Source: an uncultured Paracoccaceae bacterium (GTDB lineage: Bacteria; Pseudomonadota; Alphaproteobacteria; Rhodobacterales; Rhodobacteraceae). Taken from it: a DNA stretch of 64,000 nt. The translations under genes and the position numbers were made by a program. The stretch covers positions 868,001 to 932,000 of the forward strand of contig CATOSU010000002.1 of NCBI GenBank assembly GCA_951812615.1. Reading direction: 5' to 3'. The first letter of the stretch is position 1. The number at the start of each line of letters is the position of its first letter. Positions 40,980 through 48,729 of the stretch are shown piece by piece. The notes under the pieces are model-generated. The model worked only from the letters and a program-made list of their open reading frames with translations, had not been told where the DNA came from and did not search any database.

Positions 40980-41690
40980 ATGACCCGACCCGAGACCGAC
41001 CCCGCACCCCGTGACGCGGGCGGAAACCAGATTATCCCGGATGCGCCCGCAGGCTGGATCCACGAGGCCACCGTCCTGATCGACGGGCAGCGCTACATGC
41101 GCGACGGACAGGGCCGGCTGACGCCGGTCGATCTGGTGCGGCCCCAGGACCAGCTGCAGGACGAGATGGTCAGGACGGTGATCGGCCATGCCGAGGATCT
41201 CTCGGCGCAGATTGCCCGGTTTCGCGGGCACAGCTTCGACGACATCGCCGCCTTTGATGCGCTGCTCGAGGACGAATATGGCGGCCATGCCCGGCGCTCG
41301 GTGAAGGGCAACCGCACCTATATGAGCTATGACGGCTGCCGCAAGGTGCAGGTGCAGATCGCCGAGCGCATCGCCTTCGGGCCGGAACTGCAGGTGGCGC
41401 GCGATCTGGTCGAGGAATGCCTGGCCGAATGGGCCGAGGGCAGCCGCGACGAGATCCGCGCGATCGTGGCCCATGCGTTCCAGGTCGACCGCGAGGGCGA
41501 GATCAGCCGGGGGGCGATCTACAGTCTCCTGCGCCTCGATATCGGGGATGCGCGCTGGCAACAGGCCATGGCGGCAATCCGCGATGCGATGCGGGTGGTC
41601 GGCTCGAAAACCTATATCCGCTGCTACCGCCGCGAGACCCCCGAGGGGGCATGGGAGCCCGTCACCATCGATCTGGCAAAGGCGGGCTGA
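40980..41690 (+). CDS. DUF3164 family phage protein
   Basis: 236 aa, SD GGAGGA. Family features: GWIHEATVLIDGQRYMRDGQG-like N terminus, HARRSVKGNRTYMSYDGCRKVQVQIAERIAFGPELQVARDLV in the middle and GSKTYIRCYRRE near the end. DUF3164 genes are conserved in early regions of transposable phages; function unknown. Confidence 0.9.
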   Translation: MTRPETDPAPRDAGGNQIIPDAPAGWIHEATVLIDGQRYMRDGQGRLTPVDLVRPQDQLQDEMVRTVIGHAEDLSAQIARFRGHSFDDIAAFDALLEDEYGGHARRSVKGNRTYMSYDGCRKVQVQIAERIAFGPELQVARDLVEECLAEWAEGSRDEIRAIVAHAFQVDREGEISRGAIYSLLRLDIGDARWQQAMAAIRDAMRVVGSKTYIRCYRRETPEGAWEPVTIDLAKAG

Positions 41691-41693
41691 GCG

Positions 41694-42188
41694 ATGGCCC
41701 GCCCATCACGCCCCATGGACCGGCGCGCGCTGATGCGCGCCGCCCATGCCGCCTGCCGCCGGCTGGGGCTGGATGGCGACGCCCGCCGCGATGTGCAGCT
41801 CGCCGTCACCGGCAAGGCGTCGATGCGGGATATGGGCCCGACCGATCTGGCACGGCTTCTGGACCACCTGAACGCCCGTGGCAGCGGACGCAGGGGCCGA
41901 CAAAACGGCGCGGGCGACGGATACCATCCCAAAGCGCCGCGCGCCGATCTCCGCCTCATTCACGCGCTCTGGGGCGAGCTGGGCCGCCGGGGGCTGCTGG
42001 AGCGGCCCGGCCGCGCCGGGCTCAATGCCTTCATCCGCGCGCGCTTCGGGGCGCACTGGTCCTTCGTGCCGATGGATGTGGACGCCCTCACCGAGACCGC
42101 GCATGTCACCGCCGTGATCCGGGCGCTGAAAGCCTGGCTGGCGCGGGCGGAGGCCGGCGATGACAGGTCGGGCGGCGGGGCGGCATGA
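41694..42188 (+). CDS. GemA-like regulatory protein (Mu gp16, DUF1018)
   Basis: 164 aa. DUF1018 features: IHALWGELGRRGLLERPGR and LNAFIRARFGAHWSF, with C-terminal helix for DNA or protein contact. Mu GemA affects host gene expression and DNA topology. An internal ATG at 41715 is possible. Sits between DUF3164 and the Mor-like gene, the conserved order. Confidence 0.85.
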   Translation: MARPSRPMDRRALMRAAHAACRRLGLDGDARRDVQLAVTGKASMRDMGPTDLARLLDHLNARGSGRRGRQNGAGDGYHPKAPRADLRLIHALWGELGRRGLLERPGRAGLNAFIRARFGAHWSFVPMDVDALTETAHVTAVIRALKAWLARAEAGDDRSGGGAA

Positions 42189-42637
42189 TGTGCGGTTCAG
42201 GCAGCGCGGCCATCGAACGTAAAACGATTTGTCAGATCCTCCTCGAGCCGCGCCATGTCGACCGTCTGCAGGCGGCCGCGTACGTCAACCTGGTGAAGGC
42301 CGCTCATCAACACCGTGGCCACCGTCATCCTGCCGCAGACGCACACGGCGCAAAAATCGACGATGGAAAGCGCCATCTTGAGCGCGGGCTCGGGGTGGAC
42401 GTGGCCGGGCTCCGGCGGCGCATCGCCCGCGCCCTGCCACCCGCCCCGGCGGAGATGCCCGACGAGCGCGCCGCGCTCGTCTGTGGCGGGCTGCGCTATC
42501 ATCTGGCGCGGGATGAGGGCGGCGCAATCATGATCGTCACTGTCACCTCGGCCCAGCGTGACGCAATCTCCAACCGCGCCCGGCGGATGCGGTGCCGGCT
42601 GGCGTCCCTGTCGGCGCGGCGGAGGTGCGGGAGGTGA
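42185..42637 (+). CDS. Hypothetical early phage protein (strand uncertain)
   Basis: 150 aa on the + strand with an ATGA overlap to gemA and a GTGA overlap to the Mor-like gene, which argues for coupling. The second half reads well (VAGLRRRIARALPPAPAEMPDERAALVCGGLRYHLARDEGG). The first half reads better on the - strand (42197-42640; ending DVRGRLQTVDMARLEEDLTNRF). One small gene on each strand is possible. Confidence 0.45.
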   Translation: MMCGSGSAAIERKTICQILLEPRHVDRLQAAAYVNLVKAAHQHRGHRHPAADAHGAKIDDGKRHLERGLGVDVAGLRRRIARALPPAPAEMPDERAALVCGGLRYHLARDEGGAIMIVTVTSAQRDAISNRARRMRCRLASLSARRRCGR

Positions 42638-42981
42638 CACATCATCCCCTGCCCGGCACGCTTGCCGAGATCGCCGATCACGCCGGTCGCGAGACGGCGC
42701 TGGCGATTGCGCTCGCCCATGGCGGCCAGGTCTGGCGTGTGCCGGCGCGGGCGGACAGCCCGGCGGGCCAGGCCCTTGCGGAGACGGTCGGGGAGGCGGC
42801 GGCGGCAGCGCTGATTGCGGCCCTCGGCGGCCATGTGCTGGAGATACCGCTGGCGCGCCGCCAGGTGGTGCGCTGGCTGGCCGGCCAAGGCTTTGGATCG
42901 AGGAAGATCGCGGCCCGGCTGCACATGTCGGTGCGCGTGGTGCGCCGTTATATCAAGGCGGGGAGGGGGAAGAATGGCTGA
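42634..42981 (+). CDS. Mor/C-family late-gene activator
   Basis: 115 aa with GTG start overlapping the previous stop (GTGA) behind GGGAGG. The Mor family pattern is evident: GEAAAAALIAALGGHVLEIPLARRQVVRWLAGQGFGSRKIAARLHMSVRVVRRYI, i.e. a dimerisation part and a C-terminal helix-turn-helix. Mu Mor and C turn on middle and late genes by binding dyad-symmetric promoter sites. Three identical palindromes ahead of late operons in this phage are the likely targets. Confidence 0.83.
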   Translation: MTHHPLPGTLAEIADHAGRETALAIALAHGGQVWRVPARADSPAGQALAETVGEAAAAALIAALGGHVLEIPLARRQVVRWLAGQGFGSRKIAARLHMSVRVVRRYIKAGRGKNG

Positions 42982-43828
42982 CCCGTTCCGCCTGCCGCAG
43001 GGCCGTGTGCAGATCGCCTTCTCCGGCGGGCGCTCTTCGGCGATGATGCTGCATCGCATTCTGGACGCGAATGGCCCGCTCGAGCCTGACCGGGTGCGGG
43101 TCATCTTCACCAATACCGGGCGCGAGATGGAGGCGACGCTGGATTTCGTGGCCGAGTGCGGGCGGCACTGGGGCATCGATATCGTCTGGCTGGAATACCG
43201 CTACGACACCCACCACCACCGCCCCGGCGTGGCCGAGGTAAGTCACGCGACCGCCGCGCGCGGCGGCGAGCCGTTCGAGGCGCTGATCCGGCGCAAGCGG
43301 CACCTGCCCAACCCGGCGGCGCGCTACTGTACGGCGGAACTGAAGGTGCGCACCGCCAAGCGCTGGCTGGTCTTGCAGGGCTGGACACACTGGACCTCCG
43401 CCCTCGGCATCCGGGGCGACGAGCCCCGGCGGCTCTCGTCAAGGCCCGACCGGCAGCGCTGGACGCCCTGGTATCCGCTGGCCGGGGCCGGCATTGCCCG
43501 ACGCGACGTGGCCCGCTTCTGGGCGGCGCAGCCTTTCGACCTCGCCCTGCCCAACATCAACGGGCGCACGCCGCTCGGCAATTGCGACGGCTGTTTTCTC
43601 AAGAGCGAGGCGGCGCGCGCCGCGCTGGCGCGGGATTATCCCGACCGCTTCGCCTGGTGGGAGGAGATGGAGACGCTGGCCAGCGATCTGAGCGGGCGTG
43701 CGGCCGGGGCCACATGGCGCAAGGACGGCAGTTGCGCAGCGCTGCGCAACGTCGTGGCGCGTCAGGGCGACTGGATATTCGACGCCGAGGGCGCGCTCTG
43801 CCAGGCAACAGAAGGAGAATGTGCATGA
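42974..43828 (+). CDS. PAPS reductase-like PP-loop protein
   Basis: 284 aa. The PP-loop SGGRSSAMMLH is present at residue 17, then VIFTNTGREMEATLDFV and a cysteine-rich second half (RYCTAELKVRTAKRWL, GNCDGCFLKSE). These features fit the phosphoadenosine phosphosulfate reductase superfamily seen in several transposable phages. The true reaction may be ATP-dependent activation of a nucleotide or sulfur compound rather than sulfate reduction. Overlaps the Mor-like gene. Confidence 0.85.
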   Translation: MADPFRLPQGRVQIAFSGGRSSAMMLHRILDANGPLEPDRVRVIFTNTGREMEATLDFVAECGRHWGIDIVWLEYRYDTHHHRPGVAEVSHATAARGGEPFEALIRRKRHLPNPAARYCTAELKVRTAKRWLVLQGWTHWTSALGIRGDEPRRLSSRPDRQRWTPWYPLAGAGIARRDVARFWAAQPFDLALPNINGRTPLGNCDGCFLKSEAARAALARDYPDRFAWWEEMETLASDLSGRAAGATWRKDGSCAALRNVVARQGDWIFDAEGALCQATEGECA

Positions 43829-44085
43829 CACTGAGCGATGACATCGCCGCCACCCGCGCGGAATTGCTGGACCGGCTCGCGGCCATGGCCGATGCGGACG
43901 ATATCGCCGAGGCCGTGACCACGGCGCTTCTGGAGGCCGGCGGGGCCATGGATGTGCCGCAGATCGCCTGCGGGGTGGTGGAGATGCAGCTGCACGGCAT
44001 CGTGGCCCATGGCCGTGATCTGAACGCCGCCTGTCTCGCCTGGGTGGAGGCGGCGCGGCGGGCCCGTGATGCCGATCCGGCCTGA
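43825..44085 (+). CDS. Hypothetical small phage protein
   Basis: 86 aa, ATGA overlap with the PP-loop gene. Helical throughout (ATRAELLDRLAAMADADDIAEAVTTALLEAGG; LNAACLAWVEAARRARDADP). No family recognised. Confidence 0.6.
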   Translation: MTLSDDIAATRAELLDRLAAMADADDIAEAVTTALLEAGGAMDVPQIACGVVEMQLHGIVAHGRDLNAACLAWVEAARRARDADPA

Positions 44086-44557
44086 AAACCGCGACCGGTA
44101 TCCCGCAGGCTGGCCGGAGATTTCCAGGCGCGTGCGCCGGGAGGCCGGGCAACGCTGCGAGCGCTGCGGCGCACCGAACGGGGAGATGATCCACCGTGGC
44201 CGCACCCGCGAGCGGTGCGCGGTCTGGCGTCTGGAACGCGCCGCGGAGACTGACGACGGGATCTGCGCCGAGACCGGGCGGATCATGCCGGACACCGGCG
44301 GTGACGCGGTGACATGGGGCAGGCCCATTCGGGTCGTGCTCACCGTCGCTCACCTCGATCACCACCCCGAGAACTGCGCGCGCGGGAACCTGCGCGCCTG
44401 GTGCCAGAGATGCCATAACACCTATGACGCGCCGATGCGCCGCGCGGGCATCGCCGCGCGCAGAAAGGCGGAGCGGGCGACGGGAGATCTCTTCGACGGC
44501 GCAGACACCGCTTTCGCGGACCATGGTCCGCTGCCCTCGCGCAGCAGAGCCGGGTAG
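44069..44557 (+). CDS. HNH endonuclease domain protein
   Basis: About 162 aa. Zinc-binding cysteine pairs CERCGAPN and CQRCHNTYD bracket the HNH core VAHLDHHPENCARGNLRAWC. Phage HNH proteins often aid DNA packaging by nicking. A GTG one codon upstream is possible. The 3' end of the gene holds late palindrome copy 3. Confidence 0.88.
   Translation: MPIRPENRDRYPAGWPEISRRVRREAGQRCERCGAPNGEMIHRGRTRERCAVWRLERAAETDDGICAETGRIMPDTGGDAVTWGRPIRVVLTVAHLDHHPENCARGNLRAWCQRCHNTYDAPMRRAGIAARRKAERATGDLFDGADTAFADHGPLPSRSRAG
44516..44531. promoter_or_regulatory. Late-operon palindrome, copy 3
   Basis: Exact GCGGACCATGGTCCGC followed by TGCC, located within the last codons of the HNH gene, 70 bases before the first gene of the DUF2730-terminase-portal operon. 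Confidence 0.68.
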
Positions 44558-44600
44558 TGTGGGGCCGAACCGATCACAGGCTCCGGAGCCCGCCCACGCC

Positions 44601-44972
44601 ATGACCATCACGCCCGAACACTGGCAGACCTTCGCCGCCCTGATCATGATCTTCAGTCTGCTCGGGGGCGGCGTCCTGGCGCTCAGGCGCCTCGGCTTCC
44701 TGCCCTCGCCCCGATCCTCCGGGACGGACGGGCCGGCCCCGGACATCGCCGTGCGGCTGACCCGCCACGAGGCGCGCATCGCGGGGCTCGAGAAGGCGGT
44801 CGCAACGCTGGCGAGCCGCGAGGACATCCACAAGATCGAACTGGCGCTCGGGCGCCAGGAGGGCGCGCTGCGGGAGGTCCGGGCCACCATCGGCGCCAAT
44901 CACACGGCGATGGACCGCCTCGGCGCCGCGATCACCCGGATCGAGGACCACCTGATGGGAGAGGGCCGCTGA
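44601..44972 (+). CDS. DUF2730-like phage protein
   Basis: 123 aa. One N-terminal membrane helix (FAALIMIFSLLGGGVLALRRL), then a coiled coil (LTRHEARIAGLEKAVATLASREDIHKIELALGRQEGALREV). This fits DUF2730 proteins that precede gp26/gp27 in Mu-like phages. Function unknown. Confidence 0.8.
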   Translation: MTITPEHWQTFAALIMIFSLLGGGVLALRRLGFLPSPRSSGTDGPAPDIAVRLTRHEARIAGLEKAVATLASREDIHKIELALGRQEGALREVRATIGANHTAMDRLGAAITRIEDHLMGEGR

Positions 44973-45271
44973 TGAGCTACGCCGCGACACTGGAGGAACA
45001 CCGCCGCCTGGCCCTGCTCACCCATCTGGCGGCCTGTCTGGAGTATGCCTCCAACTCGGAGATCCTGCTGGATGTCCTGAACGGGCTGAGGATCGCGACC
45101 GGGCGCGACCGGCTGGTGGGCACGCTGGCCTGGCTGCGCGAGCAGGATCTGGTCTCGATCGAGGATCACGAGGGCTTCCTGCTGGTCGAGGCCACGGCAC
45201 GGGGCGTGGATGTGGCCGAAGGCCGCGCCCGGGTGCCGGGCGTGCGCCGCGCCGCGCCGAAGGCCCGGTAA
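44972..45271 (+). CDS. Mu gp26-like protein (VpaChn25_0724 family)
   Basis: 99 aa winged-helix-like: EEHRRLALLTHLAACLEYASNSEILLDVLNGLRIATGRDRLVGTLAWLREQDLVSI. The family occurs ahead of the small terminase in transposable phages. Overlaps both neighbours by one base. Confidence 0.82.
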   Translation: MSYAATLEEHRRLALLTHLAACLEYASNSEILLDVLNGLRIATGRDRLVGTLAWLREQDLVSIEDHEGFLLVEATARGVDVAEGRARVPGVRRAAPKAR

Positions 45272-45855
45272 TGCCGCGCCGCCGCAAGATCGATCTGCTG
45301 CCCACAGCGCTGCGCGACTGGCTGAAGGAAGAGCTTCAGACGCGCGGGTTTGCCGATTACAACGCGGTCACCGACGCGCTGAACGCGCGGCTGGTGGACC
45401 GCGGGCTGCTCCTGAGCGTCGGGCGCAGCGCGGTGGCGCAATTCGGCGCCGAGCACGCCGAATTCTCAAAGCTCCAGGAAGAGGCTTCCGGCTGGGCCGA
45501 GGACTGGATGGGCAGGAACGGTCTGGAGGATGAGGCCCGGCGCCATTCCGCGCTCTTCGAGATGATCTCGACGCTCGCGTTCAAGTGCATCAAGGCACAG
45601 TTCGGCAAGGAGGGCCGGGAGATCGACACGCGCGACCTGCATCTGCTCGGTCGCATGATGAAGGATCTCATGACCTCTTCCGGCATCCGCGAGGCGATCA
45701 GCGACAGGGAGCGCCAGCGCCTGGCCGAGGCCGAGCGCAAGGCCGGCGCCGAGCGGGCGGTGACCGCCGCGCGCGGGGCCGGGCTCTCCCCGGAGGTCGC
45801 CGCCGCGATCCGCGCTGCCGTGGAAGGCGGCGCACAGGCAGAGGGCGCCACATGA
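45271..45855 (+). CDS. Small terminase subunit (Mu gp27-like, DUF3486)
   Basis: 194 aa. DUF3486 start MPRRRKIDLLPTALRDWL, ELQTRGFADYNAVTDALN and a central helix region; C-terminal coiled-coil (RERQRLAEAERKAGAERAV). It should recognise phage DNA for packaging together with the following gene. Confidence 0.9.
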   Translation: MPRRRKIDLLPTALRDWLKEELQTRGFADYNAVTDALNARLVDRGLLLSVGRSAVAQFGAEHAEFSKLQEEASGWAEDWMGRNGLEDEARRHSALFEMISTLAFKCIKAQFGKEGREIDTRDLHLLGRMMKDLMTSSGIREAISDRERQRLAEAERKAGAERAVTAARGAGLSPEVAAAIRAAVEGGAQAEGAT

Positions 45856-47282
45856 GCAACCGCGATCTGCTGCCGTACCAGCGCGCCTGGGTGACCGACA
45901 TGGACCCGGTGGCGGTGATCGAGAAGTCCCGCCGGATCGGCATCTCCTGGGCCGAAGCCTACCACGCGGTGATGCATGCCGCCGAGGGCCGCGGCGATAT
46001 CTATTACCTGTCTTACAGCCGCGACATGACCCGCGGCTTCATCGACGATTGCGCGGGCTGGACGCGCGATCTCGGCATCGCCGCCTCGGCCGCCGGCGAG
46101 GTGCTGATCGGCGACGCGGGACGCGATATCCAGGCCTTCCGCATCGTGGCGGCGACGGGCAAGCAGATCCTGGCCATGACCTCCAGCCCGCGGGGGTTCC
46201 GCGGCAAGGGCCGTCCGGGCGATGTGGCGATTGTCGACGAGGCGGCCTTCGTTGACGATCTCGAGGAGGTTCTCAAAGCCGCGCTCGCCTTCACCACCTG
46301 GGGCGGGCGCGTGCGCATCATCTCCACCCATAACGGCGAGGCCTCGCCCTTCAACACGCTGGTCCGCGACATCCGCGAGCGGCGCCAGCCCGGCAGCCTG
46401 CACCGGGTGACGCTGGCGGACGCGCTCGATCAGGGGCTTTATTCCCGCATCGCCGCCGTGACCGGACAACCGGGCACGCCCGCCGCGCAGGCGGCCTGGG
46501 AGGCGGCGATCCGCGCGCAATACGGACGCCACGCGGGCGAAGAGCTCGACTGCATTCCCGCCGCCGGGGGCGGGGCCTGGATCACATGGGATCTGATCCG
46601 CACGACGATGCGCGACGCGGCGGGCGATCCCGGCCTGCGCGGCTCCGGTCCGGTCTGTATCGGCATCGATGTGGCGCGCCGGCGCGATCTCTGGGTGGCC
46701 GCGGTGATCGAGGATGCCGGTGACGCGCTCTGGCTGCGCGAGCTGGTGACGTTGCGCGACGTCTCGTTCTCCGAACAGCGCGCCGAGGTGGCGCGCCTCG
46801 TGCGGGCCCATCGCCCGCTCCGGATCGCCATCGACCAGACCGGCATGGGCGAGGCGGTGGTCGAGCAGCTGGCCGGGGATCACGGCGCCTTCACCGTCGA
46901 AGGCGTGCTGATGACCGCGCCGCGCCGGCTCGATGTGGCCACGCGGCTCCGAGAGGCCTTCGAGGACAAACGCATCCGCATTCCCGCCGATGATGCCCTG
47001 GCGGCCGACCTGCACAGCGTGCGTGCCGAGCCCGGCGCCACCGGCGCGCCGCGGCTGGTGGCGGAGCGCGCGCAGAGCGACGGCCATGCCGACCGGTTCT
47101 GGGCATTGGCGCTGGCGGTCTCGGCCGCGCGCACCGCCAGCGGGCCGTTCGAGGCCTGGACCGACGCGCGCCGCCACGCGGCCTGGTCGGCACCGGGCAG
47201 TCCGTACGGCACACCGCAGTATCATGGTGACAGCGACCTCGGCGTCCTGCACTCGCCGCTGGCTGCCCTGAGGGGCTGGTAG
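45852..47282 (+). CDS. Terminase large subunit (Mu gp28-like)
   Basis: 476 aa from an ATGA overlap. N-terminal ATPase: LLPYQRAWVTD and EKSRRIGISWAEA (Walker A-like), VAIVDEAAFVDDLEEVL (Walker B), ISTHNGEASPF. C-terminal RNase H-like nuclease: CIGIDVARRRDLW and IDQTGMGEAVVEQL. It drives headful packaging by an ATP motor and cuts DNA. Confidence 0.95.
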   Translation: MSNRDLLPYQRAWVTDMDPVAVIEKSRRIGISWAEAYHAVMHAAEGRGDIYYLSYSRDMTRGFIDDCAGWTRDLGIAASAAGEVLIGDAGRDIQAFRIVAATGKQILAMTSSPRGFRGKGRPGDVAIVDEAAFVDDLEEVLKAALAFTTWGGRVRIISTHNGEASPFNTLVRDIRERRQPGSLHRVTLADALDQGLYSRIAAVTGQPGTPAAQAAWEAAIRAQYGRHAGEELDCIPAAGGGAWITWDLIRTTMRDAAGDPGLRGSGPVCIGIDVARRRDLWVAAVIEDAGDALWLRELVTLRDVSFSEQRAEVARLVRAHRPLRIAIDQTGMGEAVVEQLAGDHGAFTVEGVLMTAPRRLDVATRLREAFEDKRIRIPADDALAADLHSVRAEPGATGAPRLVAERAQSDGHADRFWALALAVSAARTASGPFEAWTDARRHAAWSAPGSPYGTPQYHGDSDLGVLHSPLAALRGW

Positions 47283-47283
47283 A

Positions 47284-48729
47284 ATGGCGCATGCCGACAT
47301 CCCCGCCCGCCCCGCAAAGGGCGAGATCGCGCCCCCGGAAGTCACCCTGGGCGGTGGCGGGGCCTGGGATCTCACCGAGCGCTATCGCGATTTCGGGCTG
47401 GGCTCCGATCCGCGCCACTGGCAGGCCGATCCCGCCGGTGTCACCGCCGCCACGGCGGCACTGGCCGACCCCCATGCCCGCGCGGTCCTCGATCAGCGCC
47501 TCGATGCGGTGGTGGCGGCCCCGCTCGAGATCACGCCGGGCGGGACGATGCGCCGGGACCGGATGGCGGCCGGGGATCTCGAAGAGCAGCTGGGCGCGCT
47601 GGAGATCGATCGGATCAGCCGCGAGCTTCTGCACGCCGCCTGGCATGGCTACGCCATCGCCGAATGCCTCTGGGAGATCGAGGGCCCCGCCGTGCGGCTC
47701 GCCGATCTGCGCGTGCGCAACCCCGCAAGGTTCCGCTGGCACCGGGACGGCGACCTGCGTCTGATCACGCGGGGCCGGCCGGGCGGTGTCGTCCTGCCCC
47801 CGGCCAAGTTCTGCGTCCTGGTCCAGCCGCGCCAGCATGGCGGGCAGGCGCATGGCCCCGGTGCCGCCGAATGGTGTGTCTGGCCGGTCTGGCTCAAGCG
47901 CCACGTGGTCTCGATGTGGGCGGTCGCGCTGGAGCGTTTTGGCACGCCAACGACCTGTATGACGCTCGCCGGCGACGCCAGTTCCGCCGCGATCGAGAAA
48001 GCGCTGGCCCAGCAGGCCGCGCTGGTCGGCGGCGCGGGCCTGGTCCTGAAAGAGGGTCACAAGATCGAATTGCTGGAGAGCGGGCGGCGCGCCGGTGGCG
48101 ATTACGCAGAGTTCGTCAGGGCGATGGATGCCATGATCGCCGATGCGGTGCTGGGCGAGCGCGCCACCTCCGAGATCGGCCAGTGGCAGGCCACGGCCGA
48201 GGCCCATGCCGACGTGCTGCAACGCCTGGTGGCGGCGGATGCGCGCCGCCTCTCGGCCATGCTGCGCCACTCGGTCGCGACATGGCTGACCGCCTGGAAC
48301 TTCCCCGGTGCCGCCGTCCCGCATCTGAGCCGCAACACCGCCCCGCCCGAAGACCTCGCCGCGCGCGCCGCGCGCGACGTGCAGGTCGCCGCCGCCTCCG
48401 GCCTCAGGCTGACACAGCCCTCTGTCGAGGAGACCTATGGCGGCATCTGGGAACCCGATCCCCGTCAGGCCGCCGTCGACCGCCTGGTCGGCGAGAGCGG
48501 CTGGGAGGCGCTGATGGACCCGGTGCTCACCCCGCCTGGGGTCGCCGTGGCGGAAGCCCACACCCCGGACGCGCTCGCGGCCGCACTGGACGCCCCCGAT
48601 CTCTACGCGGCCATGGACACGAACCCCATGGCCGCGCGGCTCGCCCGCGCCACCACCTCGGCGCGGCTCTCGGCGGAGGGGGATGACGGCGCCGGCAGGG
48701 ATGACGACAGAGAGGGCGGCAATGCCTGA
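47284..48729 (+). CDS. Portal protein (Mu gp29-like, DUF935)
   Basis: 481 aa. DUF935 features: HGYAIAECLWEIEGPAVRLADLRVRNPARFRW, ALERFGTPTTCMTLAGD, DAMIADAVLGERATSEIGQWQATAEAHADV and WLTAWNFPG. Forms the dodecameric channel through which DNA enters and leaves the head. Confidence 0.94.
   Translation: MAHADIPARPAKGEIAPPEVTLGGGGAWDLTERYRDFGLGSDPRHWQADPAGVTAATAALADPHARAVLDQRLDAVVAAPLEITPGGTMRRDRMAAGDLEEQLGALEIDRISRELLHAAWHGYAIAECLWEIEGPAVRLADLRVRNPARFRWHRDGDLRLITRGRPGGVVLPPAKFCVLVQPRQHGGQAHGPGAAEWCVWPVWLKRHVVSMWAVALERFGTPTTCMTLAGDASSAAIEKALAQQAALVGGAGLVLKEGHKIELLESGRRAGGDYAEFVRAMDAMIADAVLGERATSEIGQWQATAEAHADVLQRLVAADARRLSAMLRHSVATWLTAWNFPGAAVPHLSRNTAPPEDLAARAARDVQVAAASGLRLTQPSVEETYGGIWEPDPRQAAVDRLVGESGWEALMDPVLTPPGVAVAEAHTPDALAAALDAPDLYAAMDTNPMAARLARATTSARLSAEGDDGAGRDDDREGGNA

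Noticed and set aside
47966-47979. CTCGCCGGCGAC in the portal gene, close to the LmbU-type palindrome
   Set aside because: Single imperfect copy within strongly conserved coding sequence; expected by chance in GC-rich DNA.
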